In this document: in pieces, positions 38,901 through 50,900 of the stretch
Numbering within the stretch: the stretch's first letter is position 1
Layout: every line of letters starts with the position of its first letter
NCBI RefSeq assembly: GCF_003597395.2
Contig: NC_133770.1
Span: 9,867,572-9,931,571 of the forward strand
Length of the DNA stretch: 64,000 nucleotides
Direction: 5' to 3'
Source: Chelonoidis abingdonii
Lineage: Eukaryota > Chordata > Testudines > Testudinidae
Notes under the pieces: generated by a model
Told to the model about the DNA's origin: nothing
Database searches by the model: none
The model's input: the letters and a program-made list of their open reading frames with translations, nothing else
Program-made: the position numbers and the translations under genes

Positions 38901-41900
38901 ATTTCTGTTCACCCAGTGTGTGCCATTCTCCCCCTCCCCCCACAGTCTTATTTACTGAATACCATCCAGTGCTGGCACTGAATACAGAATTGTTCATTTC
39001 CCCAGAGGTGTTGCTATGGTACTCAGCACTATAATATCTAAAGGCTTCACTTTTCAATTAATGAAATTCTCTTGTATGAGATGGGGGGCTGTTATTCCCA
39101 TTTGACAGAGGGGGAAACTGAGGCACAGATAGATTAAGGTAAAAGTTTCCACTAATTTCGGGTCCCCAGTGTGGGACAGCGAGGGCTTGGGTTTTCAGAG
39201 TGCTTAGCATTAAATTGCACTCTGTTTGTTCAAAGCACAACTCCCACTGACTTCAGCTTCTGTGAGCGCTCAGCACCTCTGCATATTGCAGGGAGGATCT
39301 TTCCCAGAAGGTTGAAAAATCTGCATTTAAGATGCCAGATCCTTCTCCTGTGAATCAGGTTTTAAGGGAAGACTGGGGGTCAGCTCTCCTGGAGTGGGGA
39401 GCCCATCCAGCTAACTGTTGGGAACAGAAAGTGGGGTGTCCAAAGGGGTCTTACCAATCCAAAACACTCCATTGAAAGATGTTCCTGCGACGCTTGTAAG
39501 GGATAAGTTGAAGACTTCAATAGCTCAGACATAGGTCAGGGGTTTGTTACAGGAGTGGGTGGGTGAGATTCTGTGGCCTGCGTTGTGCAGGAGGTCAGAC
39601 TAGATGATCATAATGGTTCCTTCTGACCTTAAAGTCTATGAGTCTATGTAGTGCCAGCTGCATCAGGCTCTGCACCCCAAAAATGAGGAACCCGTAATTA
39701 GCAACCAGCTGACTTGCCCAGCATCACATAAAAACTCCCTGGCAGAGCGTCATGGTGTTCACCAAGCTGACACTGAGCACAGGCAGAACGGGGGGATGAG
39801 TCTTTCCCTGCTCACAGGCAGCCAGTGCTGCTGCCACAACTGCCCATCATGGAGACAGGCACCCACAGATGGGCCCAATAAGGAAAACAAGCCCAGCTCT
39901 AAAGGACAGAGCCTTCAGAGATGAGGAGGCCGTCCCAATACAACAGAAAGCAGGAAGCTTGCATCTCAATGTCCATTTTCTGTCAAGAGAAGTTCCTTTG
40001 CCAGCCAAGGCCAGGCCTCGGCCTTGTGGAGGAGGAGATGTAATGAGGTTTACAAACCCCATACTGAGCATAGGCAGAAGGGAGAGGAGAATCTTCTCCA
40101 CTTACAGATGTAAAGAACCCAGGGATAGGTAGTGTAGCCTAGCAGTCACAGCTGGGCTGGGGTCCACAGGTCAAGGACGGTAGTCCATGAGCAGGGGTCA
40201 GAGGAATTACTAGAGCCAGGTTCAATAAGCAAGAGTCAGAATTGGGCCAGGTTCAGAGATCAGAGGTAGTACCAGCCTGCAAGAGTCAGAGTCAGCGTCA
40301 GGCTGGGGTCGGAGACCGGAGATCAAAAGATGAGATAAGATCTGAAGTCGCAGCGGGGGCAGAAGTCTGTATGGTTGCCCAGACAACTTCCCGGGGCCCC
40401 TGCCGGGTTAAACAGTGCGCATTGCCAATCAGAGGGCCACAGGGTACTGTCACTCTGGATACTTTGGGTGGGATGTTCTGTGGTGCCTGCTCTCCACAGT
40501 GCTCTAGCAATGTGGCTCTGCAGATCTGCCAGGTGCCACTGTGGGAACATCCACTGTTCCAGGCTCTTACAACAGGCAACCATCTGACTACACCCCAGGG
40601 CAGCTGCCAGAACGGCCCATCATGGAGGCAGGCACCACAGCTGGGACCAATAAGGAAAACATGCCAGCTGTAATGGAAGGACAACAGAGAGAGATGAGGA
40701 GGCAGAAAGGTCTGGGATAGCAGACGGGCCACAGCCTCATCCCAGGCTGCCTCTGAGAAACTGACAGGGAGACAAAGGAAGACTGCAAGCCCTGGAGATT
40801 AAGGGCTGATGGACTGAGCTAATTTGAGATGGACAGAAGGAGACAGTTAGCAGAAAGCTGGGCCTCTGGAGAGACTGCCACAAGAACAGCTGACATTGCG
40901 GCAGGGATAGAATCCGATTCTCCAGGCAACCCTAGCAGGAACCAGAGTGGGGAGATGGCTAGAAAGGAAAAGAGGCCGGAGCTAGGGTTGGGGAGATTGG
41001 ATAGGAGCAGAAGAGGGGAGCGGCTGCTTGGACGGGAGGCAGTGGGTGGACACTGATGGAGAGAGGGAAGGAACAGGGAATGGGGGGTTGGATAGGTGCA
41101 GAGAGGGAAGGGGGCAGGAGCTCTTATTGACCCTACCCTTCTGCTCTTATTGACCCTACCCCAGCTCCTGTCCTGGTACGCCACTCCTCCTATCTTCCTC
41201 CCATCCAGGCTCCAATCTATCCCCCACTGTTCATATCCATCCCCCATGCCTCCTGTCTCCTCCACTATTGCTCCTAGCCGTACCCTCTCTCTGTACCTAT
41301 TCTGTTCCCACGCCACCCCGAGCTCCTGCCCCCTTCCCTCTCTGCACCTATCCAACCCCCCATTCCCTGTTCCTTCCCTCTCTCCATCAGTGTCCACCCA
41401 CTGCCTCCCGTCCAAGCAGTCGCTCCCCTCTTCTGCTCCTATCCAATCTTCCCAACCCTGGCTCCGGTCCCTTTTCCCTTCTATCCATCTCCCCACTCTG
41501 GTTCCTGCTAGGGTTGCCAGGCATCCAGTTTTCCACCAGAACGCCCGGGCGAAAAAGGACCCTGGTGGCTCCAGTCAGCATTGCTGACTGGGCCTTAAAA
41601 GTCCAGTTGGCCACCCACAAAGGGGCAGGCAAGGTGCCTGCCCAGCTCTGGGTGGCTCCTAGGAAGTGCCCAGCACCTCCTTCTGGCTCCTAAGCGCAGG
41701 GGCAGTCATGGGGGCTCTATGTGCTGCCTCTCACCCCAAGTGCCAGCTCTGCAGCTCCCATTGGCTGGGAACCATGGCCAATATGAGCTGCAGGGGTGGT
41801 GCCTGAAGTCAGGGCCAGCACACAGAGCTGCCTGGCCACACCTGCACCTAGGAGCCAGACAGACATGCCAGCCACTTCCCAGGAGCCTGAGGTCAGGGCT

Positions 41901-44900
41901 GCCTACACCCTGAACCCTCTCATGCCACCACAGCCCCCTGCCCCAGCCCTGAGCCTCCTCCCAAACCCAAACTCAAGCCTGGAGCCCCCTCCTGCACTCC
42001 AAACCCCTCATCCCCAGCCCCACCCCAGAGCCTGCACCCGCAACCAGAGCCCTCACCCCTTCCTGCTCCCCAAACCCCTGCCCCGGCCCAGCGCCCCCTC
42101 CCGCACTCTAAACCCCATGGCCCCAGCCTAGCGCACCTTCCTGAGGCAAATGTCATGCTCCTGCCAAATTTCTAGTGCCCACTCCAAAGCTGGGAGGCAC
42201 TAGAGCTTCTCAAATGAAAGATCGCTGGAATTTTTTAACCCCAGGCAAAACAATGTATTTCCAATTTCTGTTCCCTGCCCCCCAGCCTCATTTTCAGAAA
42301 CAGCTGAGCCATTTGAGCTGAAACTTTCCAAAAATCATTCTGCCTGAGGCAGATGCCCAGTGTGGCACATTTCAGCCCAAAGCAAGTGAAAAACAGAGTC
42401 TTTATCACAGAAAGCGTTGGGCAACCTGAATCACAGACACTGCTACCACCTTCACACCGATCATCTATTTAAAGGGCTTATATGGCCACAATTACCATTA
42501 CCTCTGCTGGCCTCACACTCTTTAATGCACTGTCACAGCACCACTGAGAGGCAGGGCAGGGCTACAATTCCCATTATCTAGAGGGGAAACTGAGGCACAG
42601 AGCAGCTAAGTGAGTTGTCCAAAGTCAGACTGGAAGTTTGTGGTGGCTCAGGGAATCAACCCCAGTCTGCTATCTCCCACACTAAAGTCCTAATCACTGC
42701 ACCATCCTTCCTCTCAGCTAGGCTCTGCACTGCCCCTGAGTGCAAAGATAAGGCAGCTGACCTTCAGCCCGTACTGGGATGAATCGCCTGGAAGGATGTT
42801 GTGAGTGGTATCCATGGGAATGCTGAGTCAGACGTTCCATCCATCCCCACACCCAGCCCAGGACACTGCATAGGGATGGCTTTAGAAATAGAGAGCTGAG
42901 CGGAGAACCTTGTGATTTGCTGAAGCCCCTTGCACTGCGTCACAGATGTTTCCTCTTAGACCTCAATGTTCCAGAACCCGTTGTTAGAGGGGAGAAATGA
43001 CAGCTAAGATAATCGGCCAGTAACAGCTGATCCCTGCCGGATTAAACTCCGGTGGCTTCTCTGCTCCTATGTTTGGAAGCATCTTCATTTCCTGCCAGCG
43101 GGGCTGCTTGCAGGCCGATATCAAAGGCTGTGCGAGAGTAACATACACAAGCAATTCTGGCCAATGTTTAATCCTTGGAAATCATCTGTTTCTGTCGATC
43201 GGACTATTACAACCACAGCCAAATTGCTTTCCGAGAACTCCTGCTCCATGGGGAATGAAGAAATAGTAGTGAATATAAGCAGATTTCTTATTCAGCAGCA
43301 ATTTTACGGAGCTGCTGAGAGCCAAGGCTGTCAATCTCCCCAGCATAATCCTAAATGCTTGCTAGGAACATTATTATAGTCCGATATTCAAGGGAGGATG
43401 CTGGTACTGGGAGGAATAGCAATGATTGTTACTGCAAAGCACACCAATGAGCCCCTGAAATCAGAGAGGGAAAAGAGCAGTCCCAACTGATACAGGATTC
43501 TCCCCTGCTCTGGATTCCTGAGAGCCTTGTCCATTGTGGTGACGGGGCTTCCACCCTTCCTGTCTTTTATTACAACACTCACTGCATGGCAGTGAAACTG
43601 CGGTCAGGGAATATGCACATGGTGCAATGGCCGTTCTAAAAAGTAGGGTTCAGAGTGAAGTCACCCTGCCCCAGCAGGAGGAGCAGCCAGGATTGTGCTT
43701 GCCAGAGCAGCTTGATGCACACAAGTATCAGAGGGCTAGCCGTGTTAGTCTGTATCCACAAAAACAACGAGGAGTCCAGTGGCACCTTAAAGACTAACAG
43801 ATTTATTTAGGCATAAGGTTTCGTGGGTAAAAAAAACCTCATTTCTTCTGATGCATGGAGTGAAAATTACAGATATGGCATAAATATACTGGCACATGAA
43901 GAGAAGGGAGTTACCTTACAAGTGGAGAACCAGTGGTGACAAGGCCAATTCGATCAGGGTGGATGTGGTCCACTCCCAATAACTGATGAGGAGGTGTCAA
44001 TACCAAGAGAGAGGAAATTGCTTTTGTAGTGAGCCAGCCACTCCCAGTACCTATTCAAGCCCAAATTAATGGTGTTAAGTTTGCAAATGAATTGTAGCTT
44101 CTGCAGCTTTATCAAGCATTCTTAAAACTACACTACCAACCTGGGGAAGTGGGGAAACAGATTGACAGAGCCAGACAGGTACCCAGAAGTCACCTACTAC
44201 AGGACAGGCCCAACAAGCAAAATAACAGAACACCACTGACCGTCACCTACAGCCCCCAATTAGAACCTCTCCAGCGCATCATCAAGGATCTACAACCTAT
44301 CCTGAAGGACGATCCTTCACTCTCACAGATCTTGGGAGACAGGCCAGTCCTCGCTTACAGACAGCCCCCAAACCTGAAGCAAATTCTCACCAGCAACTAC
44401 ACACCACACCACAGAAACACTAACTCAGCACCATCCCTATAACACACCTCAATCCTATCACAACGTACTCGTCCCCAAATCATCTCTAGCAACAAGCACA
44501 TCAGGACCCAATGCACATAGCACAAACCATCGGGGTCTTCACCCTATGCACATCTACCAATGTGATATATGCCATCATGTGCCAGCAATGCCCCTCTGCC
44601 ACGTACATTGGCCAAACCGGACAGTCTCTACGTAAAAGAATAAATGGACACAAATCAGACATCAGGAACGGTAACATACAAAAGCCAGGAGGAGAACGCT
44701 TCAATTTCCCTGGACATTAGATAACAGATTTAAAAGTAGCCATCCTGCAACAAAAAACTTCAAAAACAAACTTCAAAGAGAAACTGCAGAGCTACAAAAT
44801 CCCAGTGTAGCCAAGGCTTCAGACAGGCTGGGAAAATTCTACTAGAGATGACCAAAAGTGGCTGTTTGACTCTCAGCCCATTCTCTGGGTGGCATAGCAA

Positions 44901-47900
44901 GTGCGTCTGTTTCAATTCAGCCCTTCCCTTGCTTGTCTTCCCAATAGGTAAGCACCAGCGAGCTGAGACGCAAAGACAATGAGATGTGGAACATTCGTGT
45001 CCAGGCTTTTCTCCACCTGGGGGCAATCGTCGCAGTGGACGTGTTTTTCCACTTCTTCTACATCTTGACCCTTCCTGCAGACGTGAAGTTCGTGAGTCGG
45101 CTCTCAGACTGGGCTTTAGGTGAGTGACGCAGAGAACCGCCTTTCATTCCTGTCCCTTAGCCGCTTGGTCAATGGCAGTCTCTGATCTTAGCAGATTTAG
45201 GAACTTCTCGAGTCTGAAATGTTAACTAATATTTTTATTCAGGTGCCTGAATAATGTAATGTAATAAGCAAAGATAAATCAAGGATAACCGTGGGTGCTT
45301 GAAGTTGGGCAACTAAATCATTATTTAGGGAGCTGTAGTAAAAAGGCCTGGTACTCAGCAGCTCCCATTGATCTCAGTGGGAATCATGGGAGCTCAGCAC
45401 TTCTGAAAATCAGCCCCAAGGTGTCTCAAGGGGGCACCTGGTAACCCAGAATTAGTGGCCATGTATGAACATTTTGGCCCCTGGGCCAAAGTTCTAAGAC
45501 AACAAGAGACACTGTCAAAGTATCTACTTTCATGTTCAACAACAGCTTCCCCACTGTTTATCATGACTCTGTATTCGCGGGGCCAGAGTCTGAGATTCTG
45601 ATCTCAGCCACAGCCACCAGAGGGTAAAACGCAGAGGACTTCAGTGCAGTGGCTCCACATCTGCACTGATGTATCCGGGAACAGAATCTGGCCTACTATG
45701 CATGTGTGTGGACACAGGCAGAGGCGTCACAGGAGACAAAGCCTTGAATCAAGAGCCACCGGCAACAACCAAATAAAGAGAAAACTTGCCGCTGGCTGAG
45801 CCTGGTTCATTTCAGGCAAAGGTATACTTGCCACGGTGCTTTCTGAGACCAGAATGTGCCCATAGCTCAGCCTCTGAACGTATGGGAAGGTTTGAGAATG
45901 GAATAAAAACAAACTTTGATTGTTTTAAAGTGTGACGCCTGGGTTAACCGCTGATACCGGTGCTGAGACGGCTGGCATATGCTATTAGAGCCATTCTTCT
46001 CAACGGATCACATGCAGGAACTGAATCCAGGAGTTTTAGATCTAAAAGCACAAACCTCTACTGCTTGAGTTAAAAAGACCAGATCTGCTAGCTCAGAGGA
46101 AGCAGCAGAGTCCTAAGTCTGTGATGATGAAGATGATTGATGTATTATGGCACTGCCTAGGAACCTCAGTCACAGACCAGGACCCCATAGGTGCCATGCA
46201 AATTCACAACAAAAAGACAGTCCCTGCCCAAACAAGCTCACAATCCAAGTTACTTCTATATGAGGTCCGGACCCCAGAGGAAAACAGAGCCCCCTTGTGG
46301 TAACCAGAGCGGGTTAAATGTTTATTGTGTCAGAATATGCAGTTGCATCTAGATGAAAATTTTTGTGAAATCGGATCAGTTTCACTGGAATTTTGGTTTA
46401 GAAGAAAACGGGCGGGGGGGGGAAAGGGGGGAGTTCTGACACTATGAAAACTTCCCATTTTGACATGTTCCAAATGAAACGTTTCAACTTTTTTGGTTTG
46501 AGACCACTTTTCACGTCAATTGTTTTTAATTTTGTAGTGTATCATAGCAGAAAATAAAAAGGGAAATCTTGAAACAATGTTTCAAATGACGCAAAACGAT
46601 TTTTCTTCTGAGTTTTCCTTCCCAGAGAATTCCAAAAACTCTGGGCTCTGTTCTTATCAAGAACGAAGCCAGATTTCGAAATCACAAAATCCTTTGCTAA
46701 ACGGAACTTCTGTCTTCTGCACAGCTCTCGTGTTAATATTAGATCATTCTGCTGTTTGCCTGCCTCTCACTGGGCCGTTCTCTTTATCTCTTTGTTATGC
46801 GCACCATACAGCTGGCCTGGCCTACTCTAACTTGGTGTATGACTGGGTGAAAGCTGCGGTGATGTTTGGAGTTATCAACACCATTGCCAGGTTGGATCAC
46901 TTGGACCCGCCGCAGCCCCCAAAATGCATCACCATGCTCTACGTCTTTGCAGAAACGTGAGTGCATCTAAAATGTTAATGGGCTCAGGCAGCAGATGACT
47001 GATCCAGTTAGTCAAAGGGAAATATACTGAGAAGGAACACAGCTTTGTCATTTCTCTCTCCTTGCAGCAGTTGGTCAGATAGTCCCAAGATCTTATTGGC
47101 TAAGGTTGCAAAGGAAGGGAGAATGATCATATGTTACATGTGTTACCTAGTTGGATAGATGTGGCCATGGTCCCAGATCCTCAGCTGGTGTCAACAGTCA
47201 TTACTCTGCTCTAGTCTATGAAGTTAGACTGATTTACACCAGCTGAGGATCTGGCCCATTATCTCTGCCTACTGATACCAGAATGGTGTAAGCACAAAGG
47301 ATGGAGAGAAATTCTTCAGCATGGTCCAGGAGGACGTAAGCAGGAGTAATCAGATGGATGGAAGAGAAGGGACATGGAGGCTGAATGGCAGGGAGAATTT
47401 CCCGACAAGTAGATGTATTGTCATGTGGAATAGTCTCCAAAGGGAAAAGGTGGAAGCCCCATTACTTATGACATTTTTAAAACTAGACACTAGGCAATGC
47501 AGAAAACGGTCCTTCCCCGAGAGGTACATTCAGTCACTGAACTACGAAACCTTTCCCACCTCCAGCTTCAATGGTGGATCTGTCAGGAAAACGTCAGCTT
47601 GTTCCCAACTATCCATAATGTTACAGTGATGTGAGAGGAGAATTACCACCCTTTTCTGGCCCACTTGTGCTAAAAATGTAGCTTACATCACTATTTATAT
47701 CACTGAAGTCAATGGTCCAGAGACGGCGCTGGAAGAGGCATCTGCTTATGCCCAGGTCCCAATGTGGCCCATTGACTTCTGTGGTATTTGCATAGGAATA
47801 ACTGCAAAATCAGATGCTTTGGTGAAACATTTGCATCAGAGACAGTTAAAGTTAACACTGGTATTCTGCGCCTGGCAAACAAACTGGTTAATCAGGAGTA

Positions 47901-50900
47901 AGTTCAAGGGTGTTACACCAGTGTAAAATAGGTGCAAATGAGAGCAGACGTCTTTGAATGACTATGTAATATAATGCAATTGTTAACACTTCCCATTTTA
48001 ATGTTTTCTCTCGTTTTGCCTGTCTGTATTTTAGGCACTTTGACAGAGGGATTAATGACTGGCTATGCAAGTAAGTCTCCTTAGGAGATCTGTCATCTCC
48101 ACTGGGGTTCGGGATCTTCTCTACCAGGATATGACTGACTCCCTGAATAGCAATGTAACTGGCCCTAGATGGCATCATTCACTCTGGTCACTGAGAACCC
48201 TAAAGCATCTCATTTCTCATCTGTTTGCTGATCAGCTCCCTAAGCTGTGATCCAGCCAGTCTGTTTTTAAAAAAGGGCTGAGCCAACTGGTTTGGAGACA
48301 ATAAGAACCAGCTCGAACCACCACCCAGAACCTGACTCAAACTTTTTTGCTGAACAATTCTATCCTGGCTCCCCTCCAATCCAATTCTCTCTCACTCCGC
48401 CGAATCCAGCCCCCCAAAATCTCTGGTGACCTTGTTCTGACCATATCCCATGGCTTATGCTGCATCCATTTCTTCCTCAGCCTTTCAACTGTTTTCAGTA
48501 ACAATAACATGCTAGTGACTGTGCGAGGAAAGTGTCAGATGGCCTGTGATTAAATGGTTGTGCACCAGGGAACCTGGTAAATGGTTCATGGTTGCAAACT
48601 TAGTAATATTTAAAAACTAGATACTTCAGCAGGAGTGCCGGAACCTTCCCCACCCTGCATCTTCCCCCTGAGGCCCCGCCCCAGCCCTGCCTCGTCCCCC
48701 CCAAGACCCCATCAACATTCACTCCTCTTCCTCCCTCCCCCATCGCTTCTTGCTATTCCCCTCTCTACCCTGCTGGGGTTGGGAGGGACTTGTCTGTGGA
48801 GCTGGGGCTGGGACCTGCAGCTGCCCAATGCAAGTAGGAGGCAGCCCTGGCTGAGTAGGGGCTGGCGCGGGTAATGACCTGGCACCTCCCCACCACCCCT
48901 GCGCACAGTAACTGGACTTTGTGTGTCCAGTCAGTAGATCTGACTGGACACTATCAGATCCTCTTTTCGACCCACCTTTTCGGTAAAAAACCGGGCACGT
49001 GGTCCCCTTAGGAAGAGGTGTCACAATAAGCGTATATTGTAAAACCCATATCCTTGTGGGAGAAGAGCGAGAGGGGCTGTGCAGTGGCTTGTATTACGGT
49101 GATACGGTACATGCTCATTGCTGGAGGTTTACCAGACATCATCCTTCCAGCCCCGCAAGTAACACTGCCCCAGCCCTGCCTGCTGCAGAATCCCATCCCC
49201 AGGCCAAACCCCTGTGAAAAGTCTTGCGATTCCCTACTGGCTCTCCTCCCAGTTGCCCTGCAGAAGAGTGTAATCCTGGCAGTGCTGGACAGCAGCCATC
49301 CCCAACCCCCCCACCATTCACTCCCCAAGAGATGTAACTCTTTCATTGCCAGGGAACCCCTACAAAATCTTCCTCCTCCCATACAATCGCCAGGAGATAA
49401 AATGCCTGCAGAAGACAGTTCTGGAGTAACTTGATTGGAAACCGATGGTCTCCATAGGGTAACGAGGGGAGGAATTCTCTGTTCTAACTGCAGAGCTGCT
49501 GCTCTAGCCCAGGGGCTGGAGTAAGAACAACAACTAGCTCCTACAAAGCACTTTCCATCCATGGCTCCCAAATCACAAAGGAGGGCCAGGATCACCATCC
49601 CCATTTTACAGATGGGGAAACCGAGGCAGAGAGGGGTGACAAGACTTGCCCAAGGCAAAAGCACCAACTTTTAGTTTTTCCCAGTGGTGCTCCACCCCCT
49701 GCTCTGCCCCAAGGCCCTGCTCCCACTCTGCCTTGTCCTCTAAGGCCCCACTCTCATTCCACTGCTACCTGCCCCCACTCTGCTCCCTCCCCAAAGTCCC
49801 TGCCCACCTGCCGCTTGCTGCACTCTACCCTTCCCTGGGCCACCAAACACCTGTGGCTGGTGGGTGCTGAGAACCCACTATTTTTTTCCTGTGGGTTCTC
49901 TGGCGCACTCATGGAGTCGGCACCTATAGCCCAAGGTCATCCAGCAGACCAGTGGCCAGACCAGGAATACAATGCAGATCTCCACTAAACAATACTGATT
50001 CTATTGACCCCTAGGTATGTGTACGATCACCTTGGGGAGAACCACGACAATGTTGTGAAGGAGCTTCGGGCTACCATCTGCACCTTCGCTGTCACCACCC
50101 TGTGGCTGGGCCCCTGCGAGATCGTTTATATCTGGTCTGTCTGCAACTGCTTTGGACTCAACTTCGAGCTCTGGGTGCAGAAGTTTTTCCAGATGGAGCC
50201 CTTTGGCAGCATGGAGGTAAGAAACTCAACTCCAACCTGCCGTCAGGTAGGGTGGATCATCTGGTTTGGAGTGACAGATCGATAACATGTGCGACTTCAG
50301 TGAAGCTGCACCAGTTTACACCCAGGGGTCCAAAATGCTGGTTTCATACATCATTTTAGATTTCCGATCAAATGGGGAGCTGTAACTGAGGAACATCAAC
50401 ACCGTTGCACACCCTGGCAGTCAGCCACAGAACTGCAGTTGTCCCTGCCTCGGTTTTCCTTAGTTTGTTCAGGGATGGAACCTATATCCCTCAGTCTGCG
50501 TTTGTAACTCCAGTCCTCCGGCTGGGTTACTTGTGTCTCTCCCCTTTTAGGGCTGAAAAGAGTCTGGTCCCACCCAAAGTCCTTCCTGTCTCTTTAGTGA
50601 ACCTTCTCTCAGTAGTCCCAGGAGTTTGGGCTTTCGGCCTGGGGCCTCTGTTCTTATCCCCTCTTTTGCGGCTGCCCCCTTTACAGGTGTCTTCCCTTCT
50701 TTCTTCAACAGGGCAGGAATAACATAAGTTAAAGCAGAAACACAAAGGCAAAGTCGTGTATTTCTGTTATTGTTGCCATCCCTGTTCAGGGTTCTTAGAA
50801 GTCTCTACTCCGTGCGGGCCTAGAAGGAGGATCCAGGGCTGCCCTCTCCTCTAGGTCCCAGCCCAGAGACTCTGGGTGATGCAGTCGTGTACTTGTTTAC

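Larger units (their letters stand above)
31365..44947. other. HHATL intron 5, 13.6 kb
   Basis: The longest intron, many times larger than any other in the gene. It holds a CR1 with ORF relic, hAT-type MITEs, a 199-bp inverted repeat, C-rich tracts and a Penelope-like element, listed separately. No further exon is expected, because exons 5 and 6 join in frame with no family residues missing. Confidence 0.9.

Noticed and set aside
40819..41693. Long frames on opposite strands (225 and 141 residues) with identical peptide stretches
   Set aside because: The identity comes from the 199-bp inverted repeat; composition is low-complexity C-rich on one strand and G-rich on the other. No domain.
44948..44953. 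GTAAGC at the start of exon 6 as a splice donor
   Set aside because: It is coding (VS) directly after the acceptor CCAATAG; the exon continues in frame with family residues.
49008..49667. 219-residue minus-strand frame
   Set aside because: It spans the end of a DNA repeat and a SINE in intron 8, lies antisense to HHATL, and shows no recognisable motif.
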